From contig NZ_JAKRFD010000010.1 of assembly GCF_022348185.1 (NCBI RefSeq), positions 62,001 through 126,000 of the forward strand: a stretch of DNA of 64,000 nt. Reading direction: 5' to 3'. Below the pieces are notes generated by a model. The model did no database searches, was not told the DNA's origin, and was given only the letters and a program-made list of their open reading frames with translations. Below, one piece after another: positions 26,283 to 35,730 of the stretch. Position 1 is the stretch's first letter, and each line of letters opens with the position of its first letter. The position numbers were made by a program, and so were the translations under genes. The stretch is from Epibacterium sp. Ofav1-8 (GTDB lineage Bacteria; Pseudomonadota; Alphaproteobacteria; Rhodobacterales; Rhodobacteraceae).

Positions 26283-26963
26283 TCAGCCTGTCTTGTTGGC
26301 CTCTTGCCAGGCGCGCGGATCGCGCAGGAATTTCTCTACCTCGTCAAGGGTTTCGGTGCTGAATGCCCCCTGGGCGCGGGCCTCTTTCAGCACGTCCCAC
26401 CAGGTGCACAGGTAGTGCAGCGCGACGCCATGATCGCCCAGCGTCTTGGTGGTTTCGGGGAAGATGTCGTAATAAAAAATCACCGCCGTGTGGCCGCAGG
26501 TGGCGCCGGTGTCGCGGATCGCATCCACAAAGGAGAGCTTGGAGCCGCCATCGGTGGTCAGGTCTTCGACCAGAAGCACCCGCTCGCCTTCGGACATGGC
26601 GCCCTCGATACGGGCGTTGCGGCCGTAGCCTTTGGGCTTTTTGCGCACATAGGTCATCGGCAGGGCGAGGCGTTCGGCCACCAAGGCGGCAAAGGGAATG
26701 CCCGCGGTTTCGCCGCCGGCGATATTGTCAAAGGCCTCAAAGCCAGCATCCCGCATCACGGTGACGGCCATGAAATCCATCAGGGTGGAGCGAATGCGCG
26801 GGAAGGAGATCAGCTTGCGGCAGTCGATGTAGCTCGGCGAGGGCAGGCCGGAGGCCAGCGTGTAGGGTTCATCGGTGTTGAAATTCACCGCGCCGATTTC
26901 CAACAGCATCCGGGCGGAGAGGCGGGCGATTTCTTCGGGTGAGGGGTAGGAGGAGGGGATCAT
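26283..26963 (-). CDS. pyrE: Orotate phosphoribosyltransferase
   Basis: 226 residues from [20 protein letters not shown]. It joins orotate to PRPP to make OMP in pyrimidine synthesis. The PRPP-binding loop is [14 protein letters not shown] (about 131-144), and the basic [19 protein letters not shown] segment (about 105-123) is characteristic. The frame extends upstream, but the ATG at 26963 follows an AGGAGGGG-rich ribosome site. pyrC lies 76 bp upstream on the same strand with a dispersed-repeat copy between, so pyrC-pyrE form a pyrimidine operon. Confidence 0.95.
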   Translation of the reverse strand: MIPSSYPSPEEIARLSARMLLEIGAVNFNTDEPYTLASGLPSPSYIDCRKLISFPRIRSTLMDFMAVTVMRDAGFEAFDNIAGGETAGIPFAALVAERLALPMTYVRKKPKGYGRNARIEGAMSEGERVLLVEDLTTDGGSKLSFVDAIRDTGATCGHTAVIFYYDIFPETTKTLGDHGVALHYLCTWWDVLKEARAQGAFSTETLDEVEKFLRDPRAWQEANKTG

Positions 26964-27011
26964 GGCGTATCCTTCGAGAGCAGAGTGCCAGAGGCGCGGG
27001 CGGGAGCCTCC

Positions 27012-27038
27012 GGCGGGGATATTTATTGAGAAGATGAA
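27012..27038 (+). repeat. Dispersed intergenic repeat, copy 2 (short)
   Basis: Core GGCGGGGATATTTATTGAGA followed by AGATGAAG, without the full GC hairpin. It ends 2 bases before the pyrC stop codon region, between pyrC and pyrE. Confidence 0.7.
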
Positions 27039-27039
27039 G

Positions 27040-28080
27040 TCAGGCGACGGTCCAATGCACCGGGAATCCGGGGTCAAAGACGGTGACCGGGCCGTCCGGC
27101 GTGTCGATCTGTTCCGGGAACGCGACGGGCGCGTCCTGTTTCACCAGCGTGATCTGGCCGGGGTTTTCCGGCAGGCGGTAGAAGGCGGGACCGTTCCTGG
27201 AGGCGAAGCCTTCGAGCTGGTCCAGCGCGCCGTCTTCTTCGAACACATGAGCCAGCAGCGCCATGGTGTTGGTGGCGGTGAAACAGCCGGCACAGCCGCA
27301 GGCTTGCAGCTTGTTGGCATCCGTATGCGGGGCCGAGTCGGTGCCAAGGAAGAACCGATGATCGCCCGAGGTGGCGGCCGCGCGCAGGGCGATCCGGTGT
27401 TCCTCGCGCTTGGCAACCGGCAGGCAGTAGTAATGCGGCTTGATGCCACCGACGAGGATGTGGTTGCGGTTGATGATCAGGTGATGCGTGGTGATGGTCG
27501 CGCCCAGATCCTTGTCCTGCGACCGCACGTAGTCGGCAGCGTTTCGGGTGGTGATATGCTCCATCACCACACGCAGGCCCGGGGTCGCCTGACGGATCGG
27601 ATCCAGAACCCGGTCGATAAACACCGCCTCGCGATCAAAGATGTCGATGTCGGGATCGGTGACCTCGCCATGGGTGCAGAGCGGCAGGCCAATCTCGGCC
27701 ATCTTCTCCAGCACCGGGCGCACCTTGTCGAAATCGCGCACGCCGGAGGCGGAGTTGGTGGTCGCCCCGGCGGGGTAGAGTTTCACCGCTTTGACCAGAC
27801 CCGACGCATGGGCGGCGGCGACATCCTCGGGGTCGGTGTCCTCGGTGAGGTAGAGCGTCATCAGCGGCTCGAACGTCATGTCGCCGGGCAGGGCGGACAG
27901 GATGCGGTCGCGGTAAGCGCCTGCCTGTTCGCCGGTCACCACCGGCGGCACCAGGTTGGGCATGATGATGGCACGGCCAAAATGGCGGGCGGTCTCCGGC
28001 AGCACCGCGCGCAGCATGTCGCCGTCGCGCAGATGCAGATGCCAGTCGTCGGGGCGGGTGATCGTCAGGCTCTGGGTCAT
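27040..28080 (-). CDS. pyrC: Dihydroorotase (PyrC type)
   Basis: 346 residues. Closes carbamoyl-aspartate to dihydroorotate. The zinc ligands are visible in WHLHLRDGD (about 13-21), the carbamylated Lys region [31 protein letters not shown] and the final GTDSAPH (Asp). This is the class II, E. coli-like PyrC family. Start [13 protein letters not shown] at 28080. It heads the pyrC-pyrE pair. Confidence 0.95.
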   Translation of the reverse strand: MTQSLTITRPDDWHLHLRDGDMLRAVLPETARHFGRAIIMPNLVPPVVTGEQAGAYRDRILSALPGDMTFEPLMTLYLTEDTDPEDVAAAHASGLVKAVKLYPAGATTNSASGVRDFDKVRPVLEKMAEIGLPLCTHGEVTDPDIDIFDREAVFIDRVLDPIRQATPGLRVVMEHITTRNAADYVRSQDKDLGATITTHHLIINRNHILVGGIKPHYYCLPVAKREEHRIALRAAATSGDHRFFLGTDSAPHTDANKLQACGCAGCFTATNTMALLAHVFEEDGALDQLEGFASRNGPAFYRLPENPGQITLVKQDAPVAFPEQIDTPDGPVTVFDPGFPVHWTVA

Positions 28081-28135
28081 GGCGCAGGCGTTAGCACAGC
28101 CCCATGAACTTGGGAAGGCGCTCCGAACGCCGGTG

Positions 28136-29107
28136 TTACCCCTGCTTCTGCGGGCCGGGCGGGGGGGCGCGGAAAGCACCCTGTTCCGCCTGGTCCTCCA
28201 GCGCCCGCAGGCGGCGGCGGAACCGTGGCATCCGGCGGCGGTCGTTCACGTTGCGGCACAGCAGCATGGTCAGATAGGGGCGCTCCAGATAATCCAGCCG
28301 GTTCAACAGGTTGCGCAGGTAGACATTGTTGTCCCGCCGCGCCCGTGCCAGGCGGTGGAACGCCGGGGCGGACAGCCGCCCGCTGCCGGCCAGCGACATG
28401 ATCCGATAGAGGATCTCCATTTCGATCAGGCGTGTCTGGATCGCCTCTCCCATGCAGGGCATCCGCAAGCGGGTCACATTGGGCCGGGCAAACAGCGCCG
28501 CATGCATCGCATCCAGCGATTGATAGGGATCATAAAGCACAAAGGCCCGCTCGGCCGCATCCAGCATGTCCGGCGCATAGCCGTAGCGGTCGGTAAAGGA
28601 GGTTCGGCGCATCTCGACAAAGCGGTCGTCCCACTCGGTCATGCGCGGATCGAGCGTCGCCTGCGGCTGGATCGCCACCACGGTTGCGCCCGGGGCCGCC
28701 ACCGAATAGGCCGCCGCCGCATAGCCGCAGGGCCCGGCGCCATAGAACACGACATTGTCGAATTCCTCAAAGAACCCGTCGTCGATCAACTGGTCGAAGA
28801 ACCCGTAGATACGGTTCTCGCGGAACCAGGTGTCGCCGTCGGAAATCAGGCAGAGGTGGGACCAGCCCAGGTTTTTCACCAGGTCAAACCCCAGCGGCTG
28901 CGCGGTCTCGGAAAAGCTCTCGATTCCCTGGCGGCTTTCGAAGGTCACCAGCAGCGTGTTGCCCTGATCGATGAAGGTGGCGAAATGGCGCGGGCCCAGC
29001 GGCTGATACATGCCGTTTTCCTCGGCCATATCCGCCAGCCGCTGCTGCCATTCGGCGGGCTTCAACCCGGAAAGGTCCTGCTCCAGTATATCTGTGTCGT
29101 CCTGCAT
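28136..29107 (-). CDS. Uncharacterised protein of the glycan/sulfotransferase locus
   Basis: 323 residues from the ATG at 29107, preceded by AGGTGG; a GTG 9 bases earlier lies inside that ribosome site. The middle carries [40 protein letters not shown] (about 117-156). The [11 protein letters not shown] turn resembles a nucleophile elbow (GxSxGG) of alpha/beta hydrolases, but with Pro-Cys in place of the Ser. The C-terminal third is Arg-rich and helical. Similar proteins are sometimes labelled PAPS reductase, but no PP-loop or CysH motif is visible, so I do not adopt that. It closes the five-gene minus-strand locus. Confidence 0.55.
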   Translation of the reverse strand: MQDDTDILEQDLSGLKPAEWQQRLADMAEENGMYQPLGPRHFATFIDQGNTLLVTFESRQGIESFSETAQPLGFDLVKNLGWSHLCLISDGDTWFRENRIYGFFDQLIDDGFFEEFDNVVFYGAGPCGYAAAAYSVAAPGATVVAIQPQATLDPRMTEWDDRFVEMRRTSFTDRYGYAPDMLDAAERAFVLYDPYQSLDAMHAALFARPNVTRLRMPCMGEAIQTRLIEMEILYRIMSLAGSGRLSAPAFHRLARARRDNNVYLRNLLNRLDYLERPYLTMLLCRNVNDRRRMPRFRRRLRALEDQAEQGAFRAPPPGPQKQG

Positions 29108-29254
29108 GCGCGCCACCTGCCACCCGTTATTCGGTGTTGTTCAGATCCAGACCTAGGCGCAGATTGAGGCTAAATTTAGAAAAACCTTGGCCCAATTGTC
29201 GACGATCTCCGCCACGCTGCGCTGCTGTGACAGGTGGGGCAGGGGGCGGCCGTG

Positions 29255-30355
29255 TCAATCCTGACCGGAGGGGGCATCGGGCTTTGGCTTGCGCTCGACC
29301 GGCGTCACCGGCGTGCCGCGCCGGCCCAGGGTGGCAAAGCCGGCCAGAGTGCGCCCGGTGACCTCGCTGATGGGGCGCGAGGGGGGCGTCATCATCAGCC
29401 GCCCGAACAGGGCGCGATAGGGTTCCTGGCGCATCAGCTCCATGAACCGGTCCTTGCGCCATTGCACCGCGCTGTCGTGCAGTTTGCGCAGCTTGCGATC
29501 CTCCAGCAGCATGTCGAGGATGGCGTCGCGGGCCGGGCGGTAGCGGGCGATGGAGGTGTCCTCGGCGGTGTTGAAATTGCGCTCCACCCAATAGTCGATG
29601 TCCAGCAGGTCCTCCGAATGCACCGCGCGGCCGCGATCCGCCTTCAGGATATAGCTCTCCATCGCGCCCAGCGGATAATGGTTCAGCTGCGCCAGCTGGT
29701 AGTTGTCCTGACCGTAGTTTGAAAACACCCGCTTGGTCTTGAAATCCCCCATCAGTTCGCGACCGACGCAATCGAACCAGCGGTACTGCTCCAGTGCGTC
29801 GTCGTCCTTGATGCTGCGGGGGCGGTGGATGCCGATCTTGCGATAGGTGCCGGAGTTGCGAAACAGGGTCTTGAACATCGACGCCCGCCACGGCCAGTGC
29901 ATCACCGTCGGGGCGGCCCGGGTGAAACGGTCGGTGACGCGCTCGCCCTGATAGCGCACCTGATCGGCATTGCCGAACAGCCGCCAGGTCAGGGTGATCG
30001 CATCCGCATCGGGCAGCGCGGCCAGCAGATCCGCGATCTGGCCCTTGCCGGCGTGGATGTTGACAAATTCGTCGATGTCCAGCGCCAGAATCCAGTCGGC
30101 GCCCTTGGTCAGCGGATGCTTGTCGGCGCGTTTCATTGCGGTGAACTGGATGCCGCCTTTGTCAAAGGGGCCGGTGTTTTCCTCATGCGTCAGATGGCCC
30201 AGCGTATCCAGCCGGTCCAGCATCTGGGTCGTGGGGTCATCGCAATCGTTTGAAAAGACAAGAATATCGGTGAAGCCCACCGCCTTGTGATGGGCCAGCC
30301 ACTCCAGCAGGAATGCGGCTTCGTTGCGAACGGTCAAAACAGCCAGCGTGCGCAT
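29255..30355 (-). CDS. Glycosyltransferase family 2-like (Glyco_tranf_2_4 type)
   Basis: 366 residues. It begins MRTLAVLTVRNEAAFLLEWLAHHKAVGFTDILVFSNDCDD (about 1-40), the family pattern VRNE...LLEW...H...GF. The metal/nucleotide-sugar motif is LALDIDEFVN (DxDE, about 92-101). The middle shows WRLFGNADQ and a conserved QLNHYPLGAMESYILKADRGR block shared with the two other transferases here. No membrane segment, so it probably acts at the cytoplasmic face. It starts 2 nt before the stop of the fusion gene upstream (gap of 2 bases). Donor and acceptor unknown. Confidence 0.8.
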   Translation of the reverse strand: MRTLAVLTVRNEAAFLLEWLAHHKAVGFTDILVFSNDCDDPTTQMLDRLDTLGHLTHEENTGPFDKGGIQFTAMKRADKHPLTKGADWILALDIDEFVNIHAGKGQIADLLAALPDADAITLTWRLFGNADQVRYQGERVTDRFTRAAPTVMHWPWRASMFKTLFRNSGTYRKIGIHRPRSIKDDDALEQYRWFDCVGRELMGDFKTKRVFSNYGQDNYQLAQLNHYPLGAMESYILKADRGRAVHSEDLLDIDYWVERNFNTAEDTSIARYRPARDAILDMLLEDRKLRKLHDSAVQWRKDRFMELMRQEPYRALFGRLMMTPPSRPISEVTGRTLAGFATLGRRGTPVTPVERKPKPDAPSGQD

Positions 30356-30357
30356 TC

Positions 30358-32721
30358 TCAGCTCTCCAGATCCAGCGAAAGCGCCCAGGCCACGCGTTCG
30401 GTCGCGCTGAGGTCGATCTCCAGCGCCTGTTGGTACAGCTCTTCGAATTCCGCGCGCTGGTGCAACTCGGCAGCCTTGGCCCGATGCCAGTCCAGCCCCG
30501 CCGCATGCAGATCGCGCAGGGTCTTGTCCTGCATCAGCCGCGCCAGTTCCGCCTGCATGCGCGGCAGGTTGCGCTGGATGGTGATGTCGCGGTGATCGTT
30601 CCAGTCCATCCGGATCCAGTAGTTGAGCCCGATCGAGCGGTCCACATGCAGGGCCCGGCCGCGCTGGCGTTTGACCAGAAAGCTCTCGGCCGAGCGCAGC
30701 GCATAGTGGTTCAGCTGCAATAGGTCATAGCCGATGGATTTCTTCGAGCTGCGCCAGCCGTTGTCGACCACCTCCGCCGTCATGTCCTGACCGGAGCCAT
30801 TGACCCATGTGACCTGCGCGCGTTTGTCCTCCACCAGCTTGTTGGGCCGGTGGCAGGAGATTTTCTGATAGGCGCCAATGGGTTTGAACATGGTCTTGAA
30901 GCCCCAGACCGTATGCGGCTTGGGGCAGAACTGCGGCGCGCAGTGGTCGAATTGGGCAATGACCGGCCGGTCGGCCAGTGCGGTGACGCCATTGTGGCCA
31001 AACAGTCGCCAGGTCATCGCGACATTGGTGGCCTCCGGCACATGGTCAAAGAAATCCGCCAGCGTGCCATTGCCGCAGCGCACGTTGATGAACTCGTCGA
31101 CGTCGATATGGATCACCCAGTCGGCCTGTTTGATCACCGGCTCTTTCAGCGCCTGGTTCAGCGCGTATTGCTGCGGCGAGTTGCCCTTCCAGTTGTCGTT
31201 GTTGCGATGCTGGAGGAGGCCAAGCTCCTGCAGGCGATCCAGCAGCTCGGCGGTGCCATCGCTGCATCCATTGGTGTAGATCAGGAAATGATCCACCCCG
31301 ATCATGCGGTGATAGGCCACCCACTCCAGGATATACGGCGCTTCATCCTTCATGCAGCCGACGATCACATTGCCGCTCCGGCCTTTGGGCAGCGTGCGCG
31401 CGGGCGTTTCCGCGTAGGGCGGCATCGGGGTGGTCTCGTCGAGGCTGCCGATCCGGTTGTGCGGCTTGAACGAGGAGCCCTGCAACATCTCGAAATTCTT
31501 CAACGCCAGCGGTGGCATCAGCCGCTGCGCCCGGGCGCTCGGGGCGGCAGGCGCGTCGGTCTCCTGCGCCGCGCGGGCGCTCCGGTGCGCCTGCAAGTCC
31601 CCCTCGCGTGCGGCGCGCTCCTCGCGGGTGGCTTTCTCGATCCGGTGCAGGAAGGCCAGCAGGTATTGCGAGGCGCGAAACCCCATCTGCGGGTCCGCCT
31701 CTTCCCAGTCCTCGGAGGAGATCGCCACATCAAACAGCGCCGGTGACAGATCCGCATGCCGGGCACAGAGGCGGGCGTTGTCGGCGGCAAAGAACCGCGT
31801 CACCGCCCCCAGCCGGGCTGGGTCGATGGGCGCACCGTCAACCTGGAGATCCTGGATCATCTGCCGCCACAGCTTGCGCGGCAGGATGTGGTTGCCCTGC
31901 GCCAGAAGCCGCAACAGAAGCGCGTTGAACTGGCGCCCCCGCGTCAGCCAGGCCGCCGGGATCGGCGCGTCGGGCTGCTGTTCGGCGACCCGCCCGATCT
32001 GGCCATCGATGCCAAAGGCGGCGCGGATTTCTTCGGTCACATCGGCGCTGCCGAAGCGTGCCGGATCATAGGGGCGAAAGGTCACTGAGCCGGCGCCAAA
32101 GACCTCTTCCCAGAACTCTTGCAGCGCCAGATAATCGAGCCAGAAGGGCGCGCCCTGGCTTTCCTCGAACTGGCCGGCCTGGGGATCCACCGGCGGCAGG
32201 GTCTCCAGGGCCGCCTGCCACCAGCTGTCCTCACGGGTCATCTCCACCTCGCGGGCCAGCCCGGCGGCGCGCCCTTCGAGGACCTGCGCGGCAAAGACCT
32301 CCGTCAGCATCTGCGCCTGTGCGTCCAGATGCGCCACGATGCGGATATCCTCCGACAGGGGCGCCAGCAGCGCCTTCAGCCGGTCCAATTCGCTGCGGCG
32401 CGATAGCTGCGTGCCCAGCTGATGGGCGCTCAGGATCAGCGTGTGCGGGCTGTGCTGGGCCACGTCGCGGCGCAGATCCTCCAGCAGCGTCTCGCGCAGC
32501 CGGGCCTGCTTGGCCGCGCCGATGTAGCCGCGATTGTAGCGCAGCGGGTCGACGTGGTCGGGATCGGTGACCGCCATGAACAGGCGGGTGTGGTTCTTGG
32601 CCCCCGCCGCGCGGGGCACCAGCACGCCCTTGTCCAGCAGCTGCGCCCGTTTCTCCGCCAGCACCGCCTGCACGCGCGTCGCGCCCGCCACATGAAGCCC
32701 GATATGTAGATAGATCCGCAT
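30358..32721 (-). CDS. Fusion of sulfotransferase-like domain and glycosyltransferase
   Basis: 787 residues. Residues 1-390 resemble a carbohydrate sulfotransferase domain beginning MRIYLHIGLHVAGATRVQ. The PAPS 5'-phosphosulfate loop, usually HIGxxKTGTT, is degraded here and lacks the Lys. After a linker, residues 451-787 form a Glyco_tranf_2_4-type domain (NVIVGCMKDEAPYILEW, then HIDVDEF at about 538-544, WRLFGHNG, LLQLNHYALRSAESFLVKR). The ATG at 32721 overlaps the upstream sulfotransferase stop (TGATG). The frame is open further upstream but MRIYLHIG fits the family start. It may transfer a sugar while the N-terminal part binds a sulfated or phosphorylated partner. Confidence 0.75.
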   Translation of the reverse strand: MRIYLHIGLHVAGATRVQAVLAEKRAQLLDKGVLVPRAAGAKNHTRLFMAVTDPDHVDPLRYNRGYIGAAKQARLRETLLEDLRRDVAQHSPHTLILSAHQLGTQLSRRSELDRLKALLAPLSEDIRIVAHLDAQAQMLTEVFAAQVLEGRAAGLAREVEMTREDSWWQAALETLPPVDPQAGQFEESQGAPFWLDYLALQEFWEEVFGAGSVTFRPYDPARFGSADVTEEIRAAFGIDGQIGRVAEQQPDAPIPAAWLTRGRQFNALLLRLLAQGNHILPRKLWRQMIQDLQVDGAPIDPARLGAVTRFFAADNARLCARHADLSPALFDVAISSEDWEEADPQMGFRASQYLLAFLHRIEKATREERAAREGDLQAHRSARAAQETDAPAAPSARAQRLMPPLALKNFEMLQGSSFKPHNRIGSLDETTPMPPYAETPARTLPKGRSGNVIVGCMKDEAPYILEWVAYHRMIGVDHFLIYTNGCSDGTAELLDRLQELGLLQHRNNDNWKGNSPQQYALNQALKEPVIKQADWVIHIDVDEFINVRCGNGTLADFFDHVPEATNVAMTWRLFGHNGVTALADRPVIAQFDHCAPQFCPKPHTVWGFKTMFKPIGAYQKISCHRPNKLVEDKRAQVTWVNGSGQDMTAEVVDNGWRSSKKSIGYDLLQLNHYALRSAESFLVKRQRGRALHVDRSIGLNYWIRMDWNDHRDITIQRNLPRMQAELARLMQDKTLRDLHAAGLDWHRAKAAELHQRAEFEELYQQALEIDLSATERVAWALSLDLES

Positions 32722-33404
32722 CAGCCCGCCCTGTCCTGCGTTGTGTCCGGCGCTGTGTCCGGCGCCGCGTCGGACGGGGGCTGGCGTTCCCCGTCCGGAT
32801 TGATGTTGGACTGTCCCCACCAGGGCAGGCGCCGCCCCAGGAACCGCTCCAGCCGCTGCGGCGCGTCCGCTGCGGCCACATCGACCTCCAGATACAGGGG
32901 GTCATCGCGGAACCAATGGGCCAGCGCCTCGTAATGGCCATCGATCCAGATCATCTGCTCGTCGATGTCGTGCCCGTATCCGACCGGCAGCCCCGGCACC
33001 GTCGACAGCGGCAGGCGCAGCTTGCCGAGGTTGTTCCAGCGCATGATCGAACGCGCCATCTCCTCGGTCGCCCGCCGGGTGGCGACAAAGCGCAGTTTCG
33101 GGTGCAGCTTGCGCAGCGCCAGCAGCATCGCATGGTCGCATTGCGGCCAGACCGAATTGCCGCCGTAGATAAAGCTCACCTCGCTCAACGCGGTATAGCC
33201 CGACAGCAGCGCCGCCGGGTCGCCGTATTTATAGAGCCCCTCGTACATCAGGTTGCCGACAAACACGCGGTCGCTTGGATCGGCGGGATCTTCCTGGTCC
33301 TTGATACGGTGATCGGCCACGCGGTAGCCGGCGCGGATCAGCGCGTTCTTCAGCGTGGTGGTCCCGGATTTCGGCAGCCCGAGGTTGATGACGTCCAGTC
33401 CCAT
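32721..33404 (-). CDS. Sulfotransferase family protein
   Basis: 227 residues from MGLDVINLGLPKSGTTTLKNAL, which holds an intact PAPS 5'-phosphosulfate-binding loop (PKSGTTTL, residues 11-18). The 3'-phosphate site fits RRATEEMARSIMRWN (about 115-129). It would move sulfate from PAPS onto a hydroxyl or amine of an acceptor, probably a glycan given the neighbours. The gene sits 10 bp after a glycosyltransferase and overlaps the fusion gene by one base, so the locus is transcribed as a unit. No signal or membrane segment is seen. Confidence 0.8.
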   Translation of the reverse strand: MGLDVINLGLPKSGTTTLKNALIRAGYRVADHRIKDQEDPADPSDRVFVGNLMYEGLYKYGDPAALLSGYTALSEVSFIYGGNSVWPQCDHAMLLALRKLHPKLRFVATRRATEEMARSIMRWNNLGKLRLPLSTVPGLPVGYGHDIDEQMIWIDGHYEALAHWFRDDPLYLEVDVAAADAPQRLERFLGRRLPWWGQSNINPDGERQPPSDAAPDTAPDTTQDRAG

Positions 33405-33414
33405 CAGCGCGGCC

Positions 33415-34443
33415 TCACGCCAGTCCCAGCCGCTGCAACATGGCGTCTTCCTGCGGTGGCAGCGGCGCGGCGGCCTGCAACTGCGCCCGCATCTGCTGAT
33501 AGGCGGGGTCCGCCAGCAGCGCATCGCGCCGCGCCAGATGGCGGGCCACGCAGTCCGCGTGCAGGCGGGCGATTTCCGGATCGGCCTTCAGCTGCGCCAG
33601 CGCGTCGTGCAGGGCCGGCAGCATCCGCTGGATCGAGCGATCCTCCCAGGCCGGGTCATTGCGCTCGCGCCAGTAAGTGTCGTCAAAGGCCCGGTTCTCG
33701 CGGTTCACATCGCCCCGGTCGGTCTTGACCAGATAGCTGTCCAGCGCCCGCAGCGCATAGTGGTTGAGCGTCGCCAGCGCGCGCGCGCCGCGGGCGGGAA
33801 ACTTGCGGATGCGGCGGGGGTTCGCCGCCACCAGGAACCGGTGCGGCACCGCCCGTCCGCTGCCGTCGCACCAGCGCGGGCGGGCCTCGGCCGGGGTGTT
33901 CTTGCGCAGGAACGGGCGATGCGCGCCGTAATAGCCCAGCGGAAAGTCCCGCCGGGTCAGCGTCTTGACCTCGATCGCCGTCTCGCCGCACCAGACATCC
34001 GGGTTGTGGCTGTGGGTGAATTGCTCGATCACCGGACGGTCCTCAAATGCCTCGACCCCGCCATTGGCGAAGAACTGGAAATTGAGCGAAATCGCCTGCG
34101 GCTCGGCACAGGCGGCAATCAGCGCCGGGATGCTGTGATCGCCCACATGAATGTTGAGGAACTCGTCCACATCCGCGATCCACAGCCAGTCGGCCTGCTG
34201 CACCACCGGCTGGTGGGCGCAATCCTTCAGCGCCTCCATCTGATAGGCGCGCCCCTTCGCCGGGTTGGGCAGATGCGTGACACTGCCCCGCGCCGCCAGC
34301 GCATCCAGCAACGCATCGGTGCCATCGCTGCAATCGTTGGAGTAGAACAGGAAATCGGTCACCCCGATCAGGCGGTTATAGGCAATCCACTCCAGCAGGA
34401 ACGGACCCTCGTTCTTGACGCAGGTCACCGCGGTGATGCGCAT
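33415..34443 (-). CDS. Glycosyltransferase family 2-like (Glyco_tranf_2_4 type)
   Basis: 342 residues from MRITAVTCVKNEGPFLLEWIAYNRLIGVTDFLFYSNDCSD. The DxDE motif is WIADVDEFLN (about 93-102), and ATLNHYALRALDSYLVKTDRGDVNRENR aligns with the paralogous genes at 29255 and 30358. It is first in the five-gene minus-strand locus. The open frame continues far upstream, but the conserved start is at 34443. The 270-bp gap up to the divergent cox cluster should hold both promoters; it carries two direct copies of TGTTGCATC but no clear boxes. Confidence 0.8.
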   Translation of the reverse strand: MRITAVTCVKNEGPFLLEWIAYNRLIGVTDFLFYSNDCSDGTDALLDALAARGSVTHLPNPAKGRAYQMEALKDCAHQPVVQQADWLWIADVDEFLNIHVGDHSIPALIAACAEPQAISLNFQFFANGGVEAFEDRPVIEQFTHSHNPDVWCGETAIEVKTLTRRDFPLGYYGAHRPFLRKNTPAEARPRWCDGSGRAVPHRFLVAANPRRIRKFPARGARALATLNHYALRALDSYLVKTDRGDVNRENRAFDDTYWRERNDPAWEDRSIQRMLPALHDALAQLKADPEIARLHADCVARHLARRDALLADPAYQQMRAQLQAAAPLPPQEDAMLQRLGLA

Positions 34444-34713
34444 GTCGCTGTTCCTTCCCCTCGTCGACCCAGGCCGCGGCGCGGTCCGGTCTGCCCTCTG
34501 CGCGTCTGCCCCTGTGCGTCTGCCCCCTGTGTCCGGGGCTGTGCGCGCGTATGACTTGTTGCATCCCCGCGCGCGCGCCGTCAATTGCCCTGACAGGAGA
34601 ACGCCGCACCTGTTGCATCGCCTCCGCGTGACGCATGTTGACGACGGTTGACGCCTGGGCGCAGAGCGTGTCCTCTGGGCGTCGGAATATGCAAAGCAGG
34701 GGCACGCGGGCGG

Positions 34714-35667
34714 ATGACCACAGAGGCGACAGAAGCGATGCCGCAGCAGGCGGCAGGGACGCAGGGATTTGCATCGATCGACGCGGTGCAGGCCCGGCTG
34801 GCCGCGGCCGGCTATGTCTGTGGCCGGGCGCTGGCCACCGTGGTCTTCCTCTCCGCGCGCCTCGGTCGGCCCCTGTTCCTGGAGGGCGAGGCCGGCGTCG
34901 GCAAGACCGAGATCGCGAGGGCGCTGGCCTCCGTCACCGGCCGCCCCCTGATCCGGCTGCAATGCTACGAGGGGCTGGATGCGGCCAGTGCGGTCTATGA
35001 GTGGAACTTTGCCGCTCAGATGGTGGCGATCCGCGCCGCCGAGGCCTCCGGCACCGCCGACCGCAAGACCCTGCAAACCGAGATGTTCTCCGAGGACTTC
35101 CTGATCGCGCGGCCCTTGCTGCGGGCGATGCAACCTGACCCGCGCGGCGCGCCGATCCTGCTCATCGACGAGCTGGACCGCACCGACGAGCCGTTCGAGG
35201 CCTTCCTGCTGGAGGCGCTCTCGGACTTCCAGGTCACCATTCCGGAGCTGGGCACCATCAAGGCGCCAGAGCCGCCGACGGTAATCCTCACCTCCAACCG
35301 CACCCGCGAGGTGCATGACGCGCTGAAGCGGCGTTGCCTCTATCACTGGGTCGATTATCCCGATTTCGACCGCGAGATGGAGATCCTGCGCGCCCGCGTC
35401 CCCGAGGCCGCCGAGACCCTCAGTCGCGAGGTGGTCGCCTTTGTGCAGGCGCTGCGTACCGAGGATCTGTTCAAGAAACCCGGCGTGGCCGAAACCATCG
35501 ATTGGGCCAACTGCCTGCTGGCGCTTGACGTGGTGGCGCTCAGCCCCGAGGTCATCGCCGACACGCTGGGCGCGATCCTGAAATATCAGGACGACATTGC
35601 AAAACTCCAGGGGTCCGAGGCCAAGCGCCTGCTGGATCAGGCCCGTGCCGCGCTGCCGGAGGGCTGA
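34714..35667 (+). CDS. coxD: CoxD, MoxR-type AAA+ ATPase
   Basis: 317 residues from MTTEATEAMPQQ. Walker A GEAGVGKTE (58-66), Walker B ILLIDELDRTDEPFEAFLLEALSD and sensor VILTSNRTREVHDALKRRC. CoxD in Oligotropha is a membrane-bound chaperone for the Cu-S-Mo cofactor of CO dehydrogenase. It is the first gene of the cox cluster, 63 bp upstream of the VWA partner coxE, a typical MoxR-VWA pair. An in-frame ATG at 34648 lacks family sequence. Confidence 0.85.
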   Translation: MTTEATEAMPQQAAGTQGFASIDAVQARLAAAGYVCGRALATVVFLSARLGRPLFLEGEAGVGKTEIARALASVTGRPLIRLQCYEGLDAASAVYEWNFAAQMVAIRAAEASGTADRKTLQTEMFSEDFLIARPLLRAMQPDPRGAPILLIDELDRTDEPFEAFLLEALSDFQVTIPELGTIKAPEPPTVILTSNRTREVHDALKRRCLYHWVDYPDFDREMEILRARVPEAAETLSREVVAFVQALRTEDLFKKPGVAETIDWANCLLALDVVALSPEVIADTLGAILKYQDDIAKLQGSEAKRLLDQARAALPEG

Positions 35668-35673
35668 CATGCG

Positions 35674-35725
35674 CCTTCATCTTTTTGAAAATACCTTGGG
35701 GGTGCGGGGGCAAGGCCCCCGCGAC
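35674..35725 (-). repeat. Dispersed intergenic repeat, copy 3 (reverse orientation)
   Basis: Read on the minus strand: GC hairpin (GCGGGGGCC/GGCCCCCGC), then CCCAAGGTATTTTCAAAAA and GATGAAGG. It fills the gap between coxD and coxE. Confidence 0.75.
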
Positions 35726-35730
35726 GGCTG

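Noticed and set aside
28136-29116. Naming the gene PAPS reductase
   Set aside because: No PP-loop, no CysH-type Cys motifs, and the real cysH lies at 48631-49392.
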